Positions 1-6,977 of a stretch of DNA of 8,687 bases are shown here, in pieces. Every line of letters begins with the position of its first letter. The stretch's first letter is position 1. The notes below the pieces were generated by a model. That model saw only the letters and a list, made by a program, of their open reading frames with translations. It was not told the origin of the DNA and did no database searches. The stretch is taken from positions 1-8,687 of the forward strand of contig JADLCG010000028.1 of the NCBI GenBank assembly GCA_020847355.1, written 5' to 3'. A program made the position numbers and the translations under genes. This DNA comes from Anaerolineales bacterium (lineage in GTDB: Bacteria; Chloroflexota; Anaerolineae; Anaerolineales; Villigracilaceae).

Positions 1-1
1 A

Positions 2-685
2 AACCGCCTCCAACTAATCCTTACCGATAATTTAAACCATGAGTTATCAGAATTTGACGCAAGCGCCTGGAATTCTCTCCAAATTATTCGCAACCCCAAG
101 CCGTTGGGATTTGCGCAAAACCACAACCAAGCCTTTAAGCGCGCAGAAGGCGAGTATTTCGCCATCTTAAATCCAGATTTAGTATTCACAGAAGCGGTTT
201 TTGAAAAATTAATTAACAAATTAAGCGCCGATCAAGTAGATATCATTGCCCCCAAAATCGTAGATTCGCAAAACGTCACACAAGATTCGTTTCGTAGTTT
301 GCCGACTCCCCTTCAGTTAATTAAGCGGCGCTTATCTGCCGAGCAAACCGAATTGTTCCAAGCGGATTCGCGCGGGCTGATTCATCCCGATTGGATCGCC
401 GGAATGTTTCTATTAATGAAATCAGAAACTTATCGCCAATTAGGCGGCTTGGACGAAAAATTCTTTCTCTATTTTGAGGATGTTGATTTTTGCACGCGCG
501 CCAGACTCAATCAATTACGCCTAGCGGTTGACGTACAAACGCAGGTACAACACGACGCTCAACATTCCAGCCGAAAGAAACTATATTATTTATTCCTGCA
601 TTTACAAAGCGCCGTGCGTTTCTTTACTTCTCAGACCTACAAGGCGGCGCGGCGCATAAAACAAGAGAGCGACGTTTCCCCATAG
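2..685 (+). CDS. Glycosyltransferase family 2, rhamnosyltransferase-like (5'-truncated by window edge)
   Basis: Cytoplasmic GT-A-fold transferase that would move a sugar from a nucleotide-sugar donor to a growing glycan, probably lipid-linked. The frame is open from base 2, and the upstream residues continue the family pattern (IIRNPKPLGFAQNHNQAF), so the TTG at 104 is an internal Leu codon and the true start lies outside the window. Visible motifs are the GFAxNxN segment (about 104-124), LNPD with the donor/metal-binding Asp at 176-178, and the late DEKFFLYFEDVDFCTR block with the catalytic-type Glu-Asp pair at 476-481. These match WbbL/RfbF-like GT2 enzymes. The nucleotide-binding N-terminal strands are missing. 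The C-terminus ends in a basic helix without obvious membrane segments. The next gene begins 35 bp downstream on the same strand, so the two probably share a transcript. The family is clear; donor and acceptor cannot be told. Confidence 0.9.
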   Translation, partial: NRLQLILTDNLNHELSEFDASAWNSLQIIRNPKPLGFAQNHNQAFKRAEGEYFAILNPDLVFTEAVFEKLINKLSADQVDIIAPKIVDSQNVTQDSFRSLPTPLQLIKRRLSAEQTELFQADSRGLIHPDWIAGMFLLMKSETYRQLGGLDEKFFLYFEDVDFCTRARLNQLRLAVDVQTQVQHDAQHSSRKKLYYLFLHLQSAVRFFTSQTYKAARRIKQESDVSP

Positions 686-693
686 CAACAATC

Positions 694-710
694 TTATCAA
701 ACTCTGATAA
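694..710. repeat. Short inverted repeat between the glycosyltransferase genes
   Basis: TTATCA at 694-699 and TGATAA at 705-710 form a perfect 6-bp inverted repeat with a 5-nt spacer in the 35-bp gap before the WecA-like gene. The stem is all A/T except one pair and has no U-tract, so it is a poor terminator. It could be a small operator or chance. Confidence 0.2.
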
Positions 711-720
711 ACTATTCCGC

Positions 721-1779
721 ATGTCTAATGCCTTCCTTGAAAACAATTTACTACTCCCGTTTTTGACAAGCCTACTAGCCAGTTTTGGGTTCAGCATTCC
801 CTGCGCCCTACTTGCGCAAAAATTAGGGATTGTAGATATTCCTAACTCTGCCCCGCATAAAAAGCACAGCCGCCCCACCCCGCTAGCCGGCGGATTTTTA
901 ATCGTCTGCTCGTTCATCCTATCGGCGCTTCTTTTCCGAGCATGGCTCACCACTGAAATACTGGCAATTTTTTCAGCCGCGTTCGTCATTTTTATCTTCG
1001 GGCTTTGGGACGACATTCGTAGGCTTTTCGCCTTACAGAAATTACTCGGTCAAATCCTAGCCGCAACCATTCTCATAGTTTTCGGAGTGCAGGTTCATTT
1101 TGTCGCCAATTTTGCCGCAGAGGGATATTTTCTACCATCCAGCGCAGAATTTCTAAACCTTTTCATCACTTACTTTTGGCTGATTGGCATTACCAACGCC
1201 TTCAACATGATTGACAGCATGGACGGCATTGTAGCTGGCTTAGGCGCAATCGCCTCAGCCTTCTTCATGATTGCAACCTACTTGGCTGGGCAATCTACTC
1301 TCGCCTTTTGGTCGGCGATTCTGCTAGGCGTCAACATTGCGCTATATTTTTGGAACGGCATAAAATCGCGTTTTTTTCTCGGCGATTCAGGCGCGCAAAC
1401 TATTGGTTTTTTATTAGCCAGCATGGCAATCATGTACAACCCTTTAGATCGCAATCCAACCTCCTCGTGGATTGTGCCAATTATGTTATTAAGCGCCCCA
1501 ATTTTCGACACCACCTTAGTCGTAATTTCTCGCATCCGCAAAAAACAACCTATTGGCAACGGGCGGCGCGATCATACTTACCATCGCTTAATCGCGCTCG
1601 GTTTATCTCAAAAATATGCCGTTCTCGTCTTACATACCTCTGCATTTCTGGTTAGTTGTCTTGCGTTTATCACTTTACAACTCTCCCCCAGTTTTGCATT
1701 AACTTTTTTTCTAATTGCCAGTTTAGCCGGCTTCCTCGCCTTGCTCTGGCTTAGCTCTAAACAGACTCTTGATGAATAA
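721..1779 (+). CDS. Polyprenyl-phosphate sugar-1-phosphate transferase, WecA/TagO/MraY family (GT4)
   Basis: Integral membrane enzyme that transfers a sugar-1-phosphate, typically GlcNAc-1-P or another HexNAc-1-P from a UDP-sugar, onto undecaprenyl phosphate on the cytoplasmic face. This is the first step of lipid-linked glycan assembly. Its 352 residues are normal for the family, with about 10-11 hydrophobic segments. Family signatures appear in order: DIPNSAPHKKHSRPTPLAGG (residues 39-58), the Mg-binding Asp pair D97-D98 in GLWDDIRR, NAFNMIDSMDGI (159-170) with the catalytic-type Asp, FLGDSG (219-224), and a C-terminal His motif RDHTYHRL (283-290) in place of the HxHH of classical WecA. MraY itself is less likely because the PNxxxxHxxPTPxxGG block and the His motif fit the WecA/TagO branch. 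The ATG at 721 is the only plausible start; no Shine-Dalgarno sequence is visible. The 3' end overlaps the next gene by 8 nt, suggesting translational coupling. Sugar specificity is not readable. Confidence 0.93.
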   Translation: MSNAFLENNLLLPFLTSLLASFGFSIPCALLAQKLGIVDIPNSAPHKKHSRPTPLAGGFLIVCSFILSALLFRAWLTTEILAIFSAAFVIFIFGLWDDIRRLFALQKLLGQILAATILIVFGVQVHFVANFAAEGYFLPSSAEFLNLFITYFWLIGITNAFNMIDSMDGIVAGLGAIASAFFMIATYLAGQSTLAFWSAILLGVNIALYFWNGIKSRFFLGDSGAQTIGFLLASMAIMYNPLDRNPTSSWIVPIMLLSAPIFDTTLVVISRIRKKQPIGNGRRDHTYHRLIALGLSQKYAVLVLHTSAFLVSCLAFITLQLSPSFALTFFLIASLAGFLALLWLSSKQTLDE

Positions 1780-4318
1780 AGCTCTAAAACTACCCGCCTA
1801 TCTTAGCCTTTGGATTATTGGCGCGTTCATTTCTGGAATTGCCTTTTTCAAGCCGCTAAACAAATCTTTGATTGAGCATTCCGCTCGACAGATTTCAATC
1901 TTTTTGGGATTAAGTCTTTTTGTTTTCGCGCTTCTCTACTTAACCGCCAAATTGGTCAAACAACCTGAACAAGCTCAACGCCTCTGGCAATTTTTCATAA
2001 ATAGCAATCGCTTCTATCTCTTATTTTTTCTTTTAGGCTTTACAACGACGATCCTATTGCTTTTACCGCCCTATCGTCTTGGAGATATATTCTCGTATAT
2101 TTTTCGTTTACGCCCAATCTTAATTTGGCTTTCAATTAACGCCGGAGCGACTATTTACATCTTCGTCGTTGAAAGAACAACAACTTCTCTTAAATCAATT
2201 ATCGCTACAAATCAACTTGCTCTAAAAATTGGGGCTATAGCTCTCGGCATTTTTATCTTAATCTGCGGTCTAATCGCTCTCACCGGTATTGGCATTCAAC
2301 GCCCTGAAGATTATTGGTACGGGGCAGGCGCCCCCATTTTAGGAATACAAACGCTCCTTGCTTTAGGCATTGGAGGGTTATTCTTAAACGTTGAAACAAA
2401 TGCCGCTCCAAAGAAATCCGCTCAACTTGAAATCGCTATTTGCATAATTCTATTCATTTTCACAGCGGTCTTATGGATACGCGAACCCGCGCGGGCAAAC
2501 TTCTTCATGCCCGATACGGCTAAAAACGCCTTATATCCATATTCAGACAGCGCCACCTTCGATATAGGCAGTCAATTCGCCTTAATTGGTCAAGGGCTTT
2601 TCAATGGCGCTTACTTTGATCGCGCGTTATATAGTTCCTTTTTGATTTATCTGCACAATCTTGCCGGGCAAGACCTAGAAAAATTATTAAATCTCCAAGT
2701 AGTTTTATATTCAATCTTTCCCATAATTATCTATCTAATCGGAAAAGAACTCCATAGCCGCTCGCTGGGTATCTCAGCCGCAGTATTGGCTTCTCTACGC
2801 GGCGCAAACAGCATCACCGTTGCCGCCTGGGTGGATTTAGCCAGCCCAAAAATGTTGCTCACCGATTTTCCCACTGCAATCGGCGTCGCTCTTTTTCTAT
2901 TATTCGCTATCAAGTGGTTCAAAAATTCTTCAAGATTAACCTTTGCAATTCTGGCGGGCGGAGCTTTAGGTTTAACCTTAATGCTTCGTACGCATGTCCT
3001 TTTATTATTTCCAGCCTTAGCCATATTCACCATTCTCCTGAAATCACGGTTGACGTGGAAACGCATCATATTCGGCATTCTCCTAGCCTCTTTAGGCATG
3101 GTCGCCGCCACCACCCCATGGGATCTGAGAAATCTAAAAAACGGAAATCCCATGTTTTACGTTTATTACTATCGTATCCAAACCATTCTAGAACAGCGTT
3201 ATCAGAATCAAGAAAGTAGCGGTCATAGTTCCAACTTAGTCGAAGAAAAATCTCACAAAAAGGTCAATTCAAACTCACCCGCTATTCATACGCTTCAATT
3301 ATTTAGTGAAGAAACGCCAATTTGCCACCCCGAAAAACAGGCTTGCAAGATTGCCAATCATTTTTTTCACAATTTAATTTCATCATTCTTGTTTTTACCA
3401 ACCTCTTTGACATTTGACGATTTATGGAATACGGTCAAAGTGATCTCGCCGTACTGGCAAGCGGGATGGACCGGAACAGGTCTAAATATCCAATTAGCTA
3501 TTTTCATCCTAATCAATCTATTCTGCGTGGCGCTAGGCATTGGGACGGCATGGGAAAAGAAGCGCTGGATTGGAATTTTCCCGCTTTGGGTTTTCCTAAT
3601 TTATATCGGCGCGAACGCCTTAGGGCTAACATCTTCCGGGCGCTATATTGTCCCCGTTGATTGGATCGTCTGCTTTTATTACATTTTAGGCTTATTTCAA
3701 ATCATGCTTTGGCTTTTGCGTTTAGCAAATCTGCTCCCCAACATGGATGATTTCCAATCTGCAAGTCAACGAACTCCATCGCCTCAATCCAAACCGACGC
3801 ATTTATTTCTCTCAATTCTACTTATCTTCCTCCTAGGCTCCACCATTCCACTCTCTGAATTGCCGTTTAAACAAAGATATAAGGTCAAAGAGCCGAATGC
3901 TCTGCTGACCGAATTGTCAAAAGCCGGAGTTATTGAACAGGCCGGTTTTTCTTACAATGAGTTGGCCGATTTTCTAGCCGCTTCCAAGGCTAAAATAATT
4001 GAGGGCCGAGCGCTCTATCCACGTTACTATAAAGCCGGAAGCGGAGAGCCCGACACAAGCGCTTACTATCTACCTTTAGATTACTCGCGTCTGGTATTCA
4101 CGCTAATCAGCCCCTACGCCATTAACGCGCAAGGTATTGTCGTAGCCAGCCAACAGCCTCCAAACTTTACCATGCAAGCCGTAGATGTGATCGTGATTGG
4201 CTGTGAAAATACGGAGCATTACGCGCCATTCATAGACGCTTTAGTAGTATTCACCGCTACCGACGCTGGATATGTTTACTTAAAATCGCCAGAACAGCGC
4301 TTAATTTGCACAGAATAA
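1772..4318 (+). CDS. Large polytopic membrane protein, putative GT-C-fold glycosyltransferase
   Basis: The protein has 848 residues from the ATG at 1772, inside the 3' end of the WecA-like gene; the TTG at 1769 directly before it is less likely. I count about 17 hydrophobic helices. Roughly seven N-terminal helices (residues 10-236) precede a core that resembles GT-C/PMT-type transferases, which use polyprenyl-phosphate sugars outside the cytoplasm. The supporting marks are an acidic first extracytoplasmic loop, Y-S-D259-S-A-T-F-D264; a helix starting with T364-D365-F366-P367; LMLRTH followed by a hydrophobic helix; and P449-W450-x-x-R453-N454, common after a helix in this superfamily. A hydrophilic loop (about 475-545) has two Cys, C518 and C525. 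After the last helix (near 691) a soluble domain of about 150 residues contains EGRALYPRYY (744-753). Its neighbours suggest surface polysaccharide synthesis. A flippase or polymerase role is possible but less supported. The GT-C assignment rests on weak local motifs. Confidence 0.65.
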   Translation: MNKALKLPAYLSLWIIGAFISGIAFFKPLNKSLIEHSARQISIFLGLSLFVFALLYLTAKLVKQPEQAQRLWQFFINSNRFYLLFFLLGFTTTILLLLPPYRLGDIFSYIFRLRPILIWLSINAGATIYIFVVERTTTSLKSIIATNQLALKIGAIALGIFILICGLIALTGIGIQRPEDYWYGAGAPILGIQTLLALGIGGLFLNVETNAAPKKSAQLEIAICIILFIFTAVLWIREPARANFFMPDTAKNALYPYSDSATFDIGSQFALIGQGLFNGAYFDRALYSSFLIYLHNLAGQDLEKLLNLQVVLYSIFPIIIYLIGKELHSRSLGISAAVLASLRGANSITVAAWVDLASPKMLLTDFPTAIGVALFLLFAIKWFKNSSRLTFAILAGGALGLTLMLRTHVLLLFPALAIFTILLKSRLTWKRIIFGILLASLGMVAATTPWDLRNLKNGNPMFYVYYYRIQTILEQRYQNQESSGHSSNLVEEKSHKKVNSNSPAIHTLQLFSEETPICHPEKQACKIANHFFHNLISSFLFLPTSLTFDDLWNTVKVISPYWQAGWTGTGLNIQLAIFILINLFCVALGIGTAWEKKRWIGIFPLWVFLIYIGANALGLTSSGRYIVPVDWIVCFYYILGLFQIMLWLLRLANLLPNMDDFQSASQRTPSPQSKPTHLFLSILLIFLLGSTIPLSELPFKQRYKVKEPNALLTELSKAGVIEQAGFSYNELADFLAASKAKIIEGRALYPRYYKAGSGEPDTSAYYLPLDYSRLVFTLISPYAINAQGIVVASQQPPNFTMQAVDVIVIGCENTEHYAPFIDALVVFTATDAGYVYLKSPEQRLICTE

Positions 4319-4324
4319 AATATC

Positions 4325-4329
4325 GGGAG
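4325..4329 (+). promoter_or_regulatory. Shine-Dalgarno site of the sugar kinase gene
   Basis: GGGAG lies 5 nt before the ATG at 4335, in the 16-nt gap after the GT-C-like gene. It fixes the kinase start. It stands out because the two complete genes upstream show no recognisable ribosome binding site. Confidence 0.75.
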
Positions 4330-4334
4330 ATTTA

Positions 4335-5306
4335 ATGAAATACTTTTTAGGGATAGACGTCGGTTCGTCTAAAACGCATGCGCTGATCGTGAACGAAAAT
4401 GGGAAATGCGTTGGGTTTGGCAAAGCGGGCGGCGGCAACCATCAGAGCGCGGGATATGCGGGAACTGAACGCGCCATACGGCAATCTTTTGAACAAGCGC
4501 GAAGCGCGAGCGGCGTGGACTCCGCTCAAATTGCCGGAGCAGGCTTCGGCGTAGCCGGGTACGATTTTCCATCCGACCGAGAGGCGCACTTACTGGCAAT
4601 TTCAAAATTGGGGTTAAGCTGTCCAGTTGAAGTGGTCAACGACGGCATCAATGGTTTATTGGCAGGCGCCACGCGCGGGATTGGCGTAAATGTAACTGCC
4701 GGTTCTTCAAATAATGCGCGCGGCAGAAATCGGCAGGGCAAAATTGGACGGATCGTTGGTAATGGCGCGGCTTTCGGAGAGTTTGGCGGCGGCTTGGAAA
4801 TTACCTGGCGGGCGCTTCAGGCGGTCAATTACGCTTGGATCAAACGCGAGCCGGCGACAAGTTTGACCGCTATTTTTTTGGAAGCGACTGGCGCAAAGGA
4901 CGAAACGGATTTAATGGAAGGTATTTCCAGCCAGCGTTATCATTTATTTCCGCATTTGGCAGTGAAGGTCTTTCAAGCGGCAAAAGCTGGAGATCGCGCC
5001 GCTTTTGAAATCGCACAATGGGCAGGGCGGGAGTTGGGTTGGATCGCCGTAGCAGTGGCGCGGCAAATTGAAATGGAGAATGAAGAGGTTGAAATTATTC
5101 AGGCTGGCAGTATTTATGAGGCTGGCGAAATTATTAGCGCGCCAATGAAAGCGCTAACGCTTGAGCATTGCCCAAAGGCAAAATTGATTCGTCTCGATGG
5201 TCCGCCGGTTGTGGGAGCCGTCATCCTCGGTATGGAGCAAGTCGCTTTTGACGGTTATCTTATTCGCAATGAAATAGTAAAAACCGCCAAAGCGCTGATG
5301 AACTAG
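4335..5306 (+). CDS. BadF/BadG/BcrA/BcrD-type ATPase, N-acetylglucosamine kinase-like sugar kinase
   Basis: Cytoplasmic member of the ASKHA (actin-like ATPase) superfamily. NagK-type relatives phosphorylate GlcNAc or glucosamine at the 6-position, feeding amino-sugar recycling. Its 323 residues fit the family. The phosphate-1 motif GIDVGSSKTHA (residues 6-16) has the expected Asp8. VVNDGINGLLAGA (100-112) supplies the likely catalytic base, D103. The phosphate-2 region (about 121-131) reads AGSSNNARGR where NagK relatives have AGTGSNAxGR, and the later glycine motif reads GEFGGG (148-153) instead of GDEGS/G. The adenosine region is IIQAGSIYEAG (255-264), followed by PPVVGAVILGM (290-300). The changed nucleotide loops suggest a divergent subfamily, so the substrate is uncertain. 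It has a strong ribosome binding site and follows the glycan genes closely. It ends in a CTAG shared with the convergent dipeptidase gene. Its coding strand is visibly richer in G than the upstream genes. Confidence 0.85.
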   Translation: MKYFLGIDVGSSKTHALIVNENGKCVGFGKAGGGNHQSAGYAGTERAIRQSFEQARSASGVDSAQIAGAGFGVAGYDFPSDREAHLLAISKLGLSCPVEVVNDGINGLLAGATRGIGVNVTAGSSNNARGRNRQGKIGRIVGNGAAFGEFGGGLEITWRALQAVNYAWIKREPATSLTAIFLEATGAKDETDLMEGISSQRYHLFPHLAVKVFQAAKAGDRAAFEIAQWAGRELGWIAVAVARQIEMENEEVEIIQAGSIYEAGEIISAPMKALTLEHCPKAKLIRLDGPPVVGAVILGMEQVAFDGYLIRNEIVKTAKALMN

Positions 5307-6736
5307 AAAGCTTTGAGAATTGCTACGAGCAGTTCCCAAGTTTTAGCCAAAGAAGGGATATACAATTGCTCATCCGGCGAATGCGGATTTTCAATGGTGG
5401 GACCTAAAGAGATGGTCTCCAAGCCGCCGCACCGCTCGCTGATGATGCCGCACTCCAAACCGCCGTGAATAATTTCCACGCGCGGTTGTTGGTTAAAACG
5501 CTGTATATAAACCTGCGTAATTTTCTTCAATAAAGTTGAATTTAGATTCGCCTGCCACGGGGCATAGACTCCCCCGCGCTGATATGGCACGTTCGCCAAT
5601 TCCGCTAGCGCCGCCACTTTGTCATTCAACTCATGCAGGCGCGAAAGAACCGAGCTACGATGCCCGCTGGCAATGCGGATACAATCCGCCTGCATTTCAA
5701 CAACGCCGATATTATTGGAAGTCTCCACTGAATCTTGTAATTCAGCGGACATATTCGCAACGCCGTTCGGCAAAGCGACCAATAGCTTGATAAATCTACG
5801 CGTATCCGATGCGCTCAGCGCCGCAGGCTGGGGCACAATTATTTCTAAAGACAGTTTCAACTCTTTTTCGCTTTGGGCATATTCAGTTTGCAAAAGCGCT
5901 TCTAACTCAAGAACTTTCGTTTGAATCAGTTTAGCAAAATCCGGCGCGCAGGCAAAGCAGGCTTCCGCTTCTCGCGGAATAGCGTTACGCACATTGCCGC
6001 CGCGAAAAGAAATTAAGCGCAACGCGGATTCCTTTTGCAATATATCCAAAACGCGCGCCAAAACTTTATTTGCATTTGCGCGATTCTTATTAATATCTCC
6101 GCCGGAATGACCGCCCGCCAGCCCGTGCGCGCTAAGTTGAAAAAACGCCTGAGCGTTTGCGATCTGTTCTAACGCCAGCGGAAAATCCAAAGTCACGCCG
6201 CTACCGCCGGCACAGCCGATAATCAGAGAGCCTTCTGTTTCAGAATCTAAATTAATTAAAGTTTTTCCGGTAAGTAAAGTTGGGTCCAATTGACTCGCGC
6301 CCGTCAGACCAGTTTCTTCTTCCACCGTAAACAATAATTCCATTGGCGGGCGCGAAAGATTTACATCTTCCGCTAAAGCCAGCATCAAAGCCAGCGCGAT
6401 TCCGTTATCCGCGCCCAAAGTTGTGCGGTCGGCTTTCAACCAATCTCCAGCGCGCACTAAATGGATTGGATCGTTTAGAAAATCATGCGTTGAATCCGGC
6501 GTCTTTTGCCAAACCATATCTAAATGACCTTGCAAGATCATGACGGGCGCGCCCGCTTTATCGGCAGTCGCCGGGATATACATGACCAAGTTCCCCGCCG
6601 CATCTACCCGGGACTTGAAGTTGCGCCGTTCAGCCCAAGCAATTAACCACGCCCGAATTTTTTCTTCATGCTTCGAGCCGCGCGGAACCGCGGAAATTTT
6701 TTCAAAATTAGAAAGGATTTGTTCAGTTGGATTCAT
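5303..6736 (-). CDS. pepD: Cytosolic dipeptidase, aminoacyl-histidine dipeptidase type (M20 family)
   Basis: Two-metal (Zn/Mn) peptidase that hydrolyses Xaa-His and other dipeptides in the cytoplasm, a step in peptide recycling. Its 477 residues match the usual PepD length of about 485. The metal-centre residues all appear in order: H71 and D73 in LQGHLDMV, the bridging D110 in GADNGIA, the general base E140 and ligand E141 in EETG, D164 in INLDSE, and H424 in HGGLECG. HGLAGGHSGGDI (204-215) in the lid/dimerisation domain and TTLGADNGIA (106-115) are PepD hallmarks, as is the N-terminal IxxIPRxSxHEE-like stretch (SAVPRGSKHEE). The ATG at 6734-6736 gives the standard N-terminus; no strong Shine-Dalgarno sequence precedes it. 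The gene stands alone on its strand, converges with the sugar kinase (4-bp overlap) and diverges from the regulator across 241 bp. Nothing suggests inactivation. Confidence 0.95.
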   Translation of the reverse strand: MNPTEQILSNFEKISAVPRGSKHEEKIRAWLIAWAERRNFKSRVDAAGNLVMYIPATADKAGAPVMILQGHLDMVWQKTPDSTHDFLNDPIHLVRAGDWLKADRTTLGADNGIALALMLALAEDVNLSRPPMELLFTVEEETGLTGASQLDPTLLTGKTLINLDSETEGSLIIGCAGGSGVTLDFPLALEQIANAQAFFQLSAHGLAGGHSGGDINKNRANANKVLARVLDILQKESALRLISFRGGNVRNAIPREAEACFACAPDFAKLIQTKVLELEALLQTEYAQSEKELKLSLEIIVPQPAALSASDTRRFIKLLVALPNGVANMSAELQDSVETSNNIGVVEMQADCIRIASGHRSSVLSRLHELNDKVAALAELANVPYQRGGVYAPWQANLNSTLLKKITQVYIQRFNQQPRVEIIHGGLECGIISERCGGLETISLGPTIENPHSPDEQLYIPSLAKTWELLVAILKAF

Positions 6737-6795
6737 ACAGCTATTTTACGCCAAAATATCCGCAAACCGGCTGTCCTTTTTGAAGCCTTTACAGA

Positions 6796-6827
6796 AGCGC
6801 TAAAGCGTTTCGATAAAAACGAGCGCT
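6796..6827. repeat. Bulged inverted repeat with two AGCGCT copies
   Basis: AGCGCT at 6796-6801 and again at 6822-6827 (each self-complementary) flank CGTTT (6806-6810) and AAACG (6817-6821). They can fold into an 11-bp stem with a 4-nt bulge on one side and a 6-nt loop. No U-tract follows on either strand. It may be an operator or a leader structure for the dipeptidase transcript on the - strand; function is unknown. Confidence 0.3.
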
Positions 6828-6863
6828 CAACCACAAATGTAAATAAATTGCAATGTTTAAATT

Positions 6864-6884
6864 AACCAACCGGTACAATTGGTT
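6864..6884. promoter_or_regulatory. Dyad upstream of the regulator promoter, possible operator
   Basis: AACCAA at 6864-6869 and TTGGTT at 6879-6884 form a perfect 6-bp inverted repeat with a 9-nt spacer. It lies 24 bp upstream of the -10 box, covering the -35 region. That position suits a repressor or autoregulatory site. No experimental or comparative support is available from the sequence alone. Confidence 0.35.
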
Positions 6885-6914
6885 GAAAAGCCTTTTGACG
6901 ATTTGGTGTATAAT
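6883..6914 (+). promoter_or_regulatory. Probable sigma-70-type promoter of the winged-helix regulator gene
   Basis: A perfect TATAAT lies at 6909-6914. The best -35 candidate is TTGAAA at 6883-6888, but the spacer of 20 bp is longer than the usual 16-18. Transcription would begin near 6921 and leave a leader of about 57 nt. The -10 box is convincing and the -35 is weak, so an activator may be needed; that last point is inference. Confidence 0.5.
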
Positions 6915-6977
6915 ACGCAAACCTTAACAAACTTAAAAGAACGTTTATCAAGTATTTTGGGAAATTAACATCAACTT

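Larger units (their letters stand above)
6737..6977. other. Divergent intergenic region between dipeptidase and regulator genes
   Basis: This 241-bp AT-rich gap must hold the 5' signals of both genes. Toward the regulator it contains a consensus -10 box, a dyad just upstream of it, and a bulged hairpin. Similar motifs TTGAAGCCTTT (6780-6790) and TTGAAAAGCCTTTT (6883-6896) occur on the same strand about 100 bp apart and might be binding sites. Toward the dipeptidase I see only TAAAAT close to the start codon and no well-spaced -35. I found no small ORF or RNA gene here that I can support. Confidence 0.6.

Noticed and set aside
104..106. TTG as start codon of the first glycosyltransferase
   Set aside because: The frame is open upstream to base 2 and the preceding residues fit the GT2 pattern, so this is an internal Leu of a truncated gene.
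694..710. Inverted repeat as a terminator between the first two genes
   Set aside because: The 6-bp stem is nearly all A/T and has no U-tract; the genes look co-transcribed.
624..1016. Open reading frame on the - strand across the GT2/WecA junction
   Set aside because: It is antisense to two well-supported genes and shows no recognisable domain.
1769..1771. TTG start one codon before the ATG of the GT-C-like gene
   Set aside because: The adjacent ATG at 1772 is the stronger start codon and neither has a visible ribosome binding site to favour TTG.
2731..3153. 140-codon - strand open frame inside the GT-C-like gene
   Set aside because: Shadow of the membrane protein; no start signal or domain.
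6895..6914. TTGACG at 6895-6900 as the -35 of TATAAT at 6909-6914
   Set aside because: The spacer is only 8 bp, far too short for a sigma-70 promoter; no good -10 lies 16-18 bp downstream of TTGACG either.
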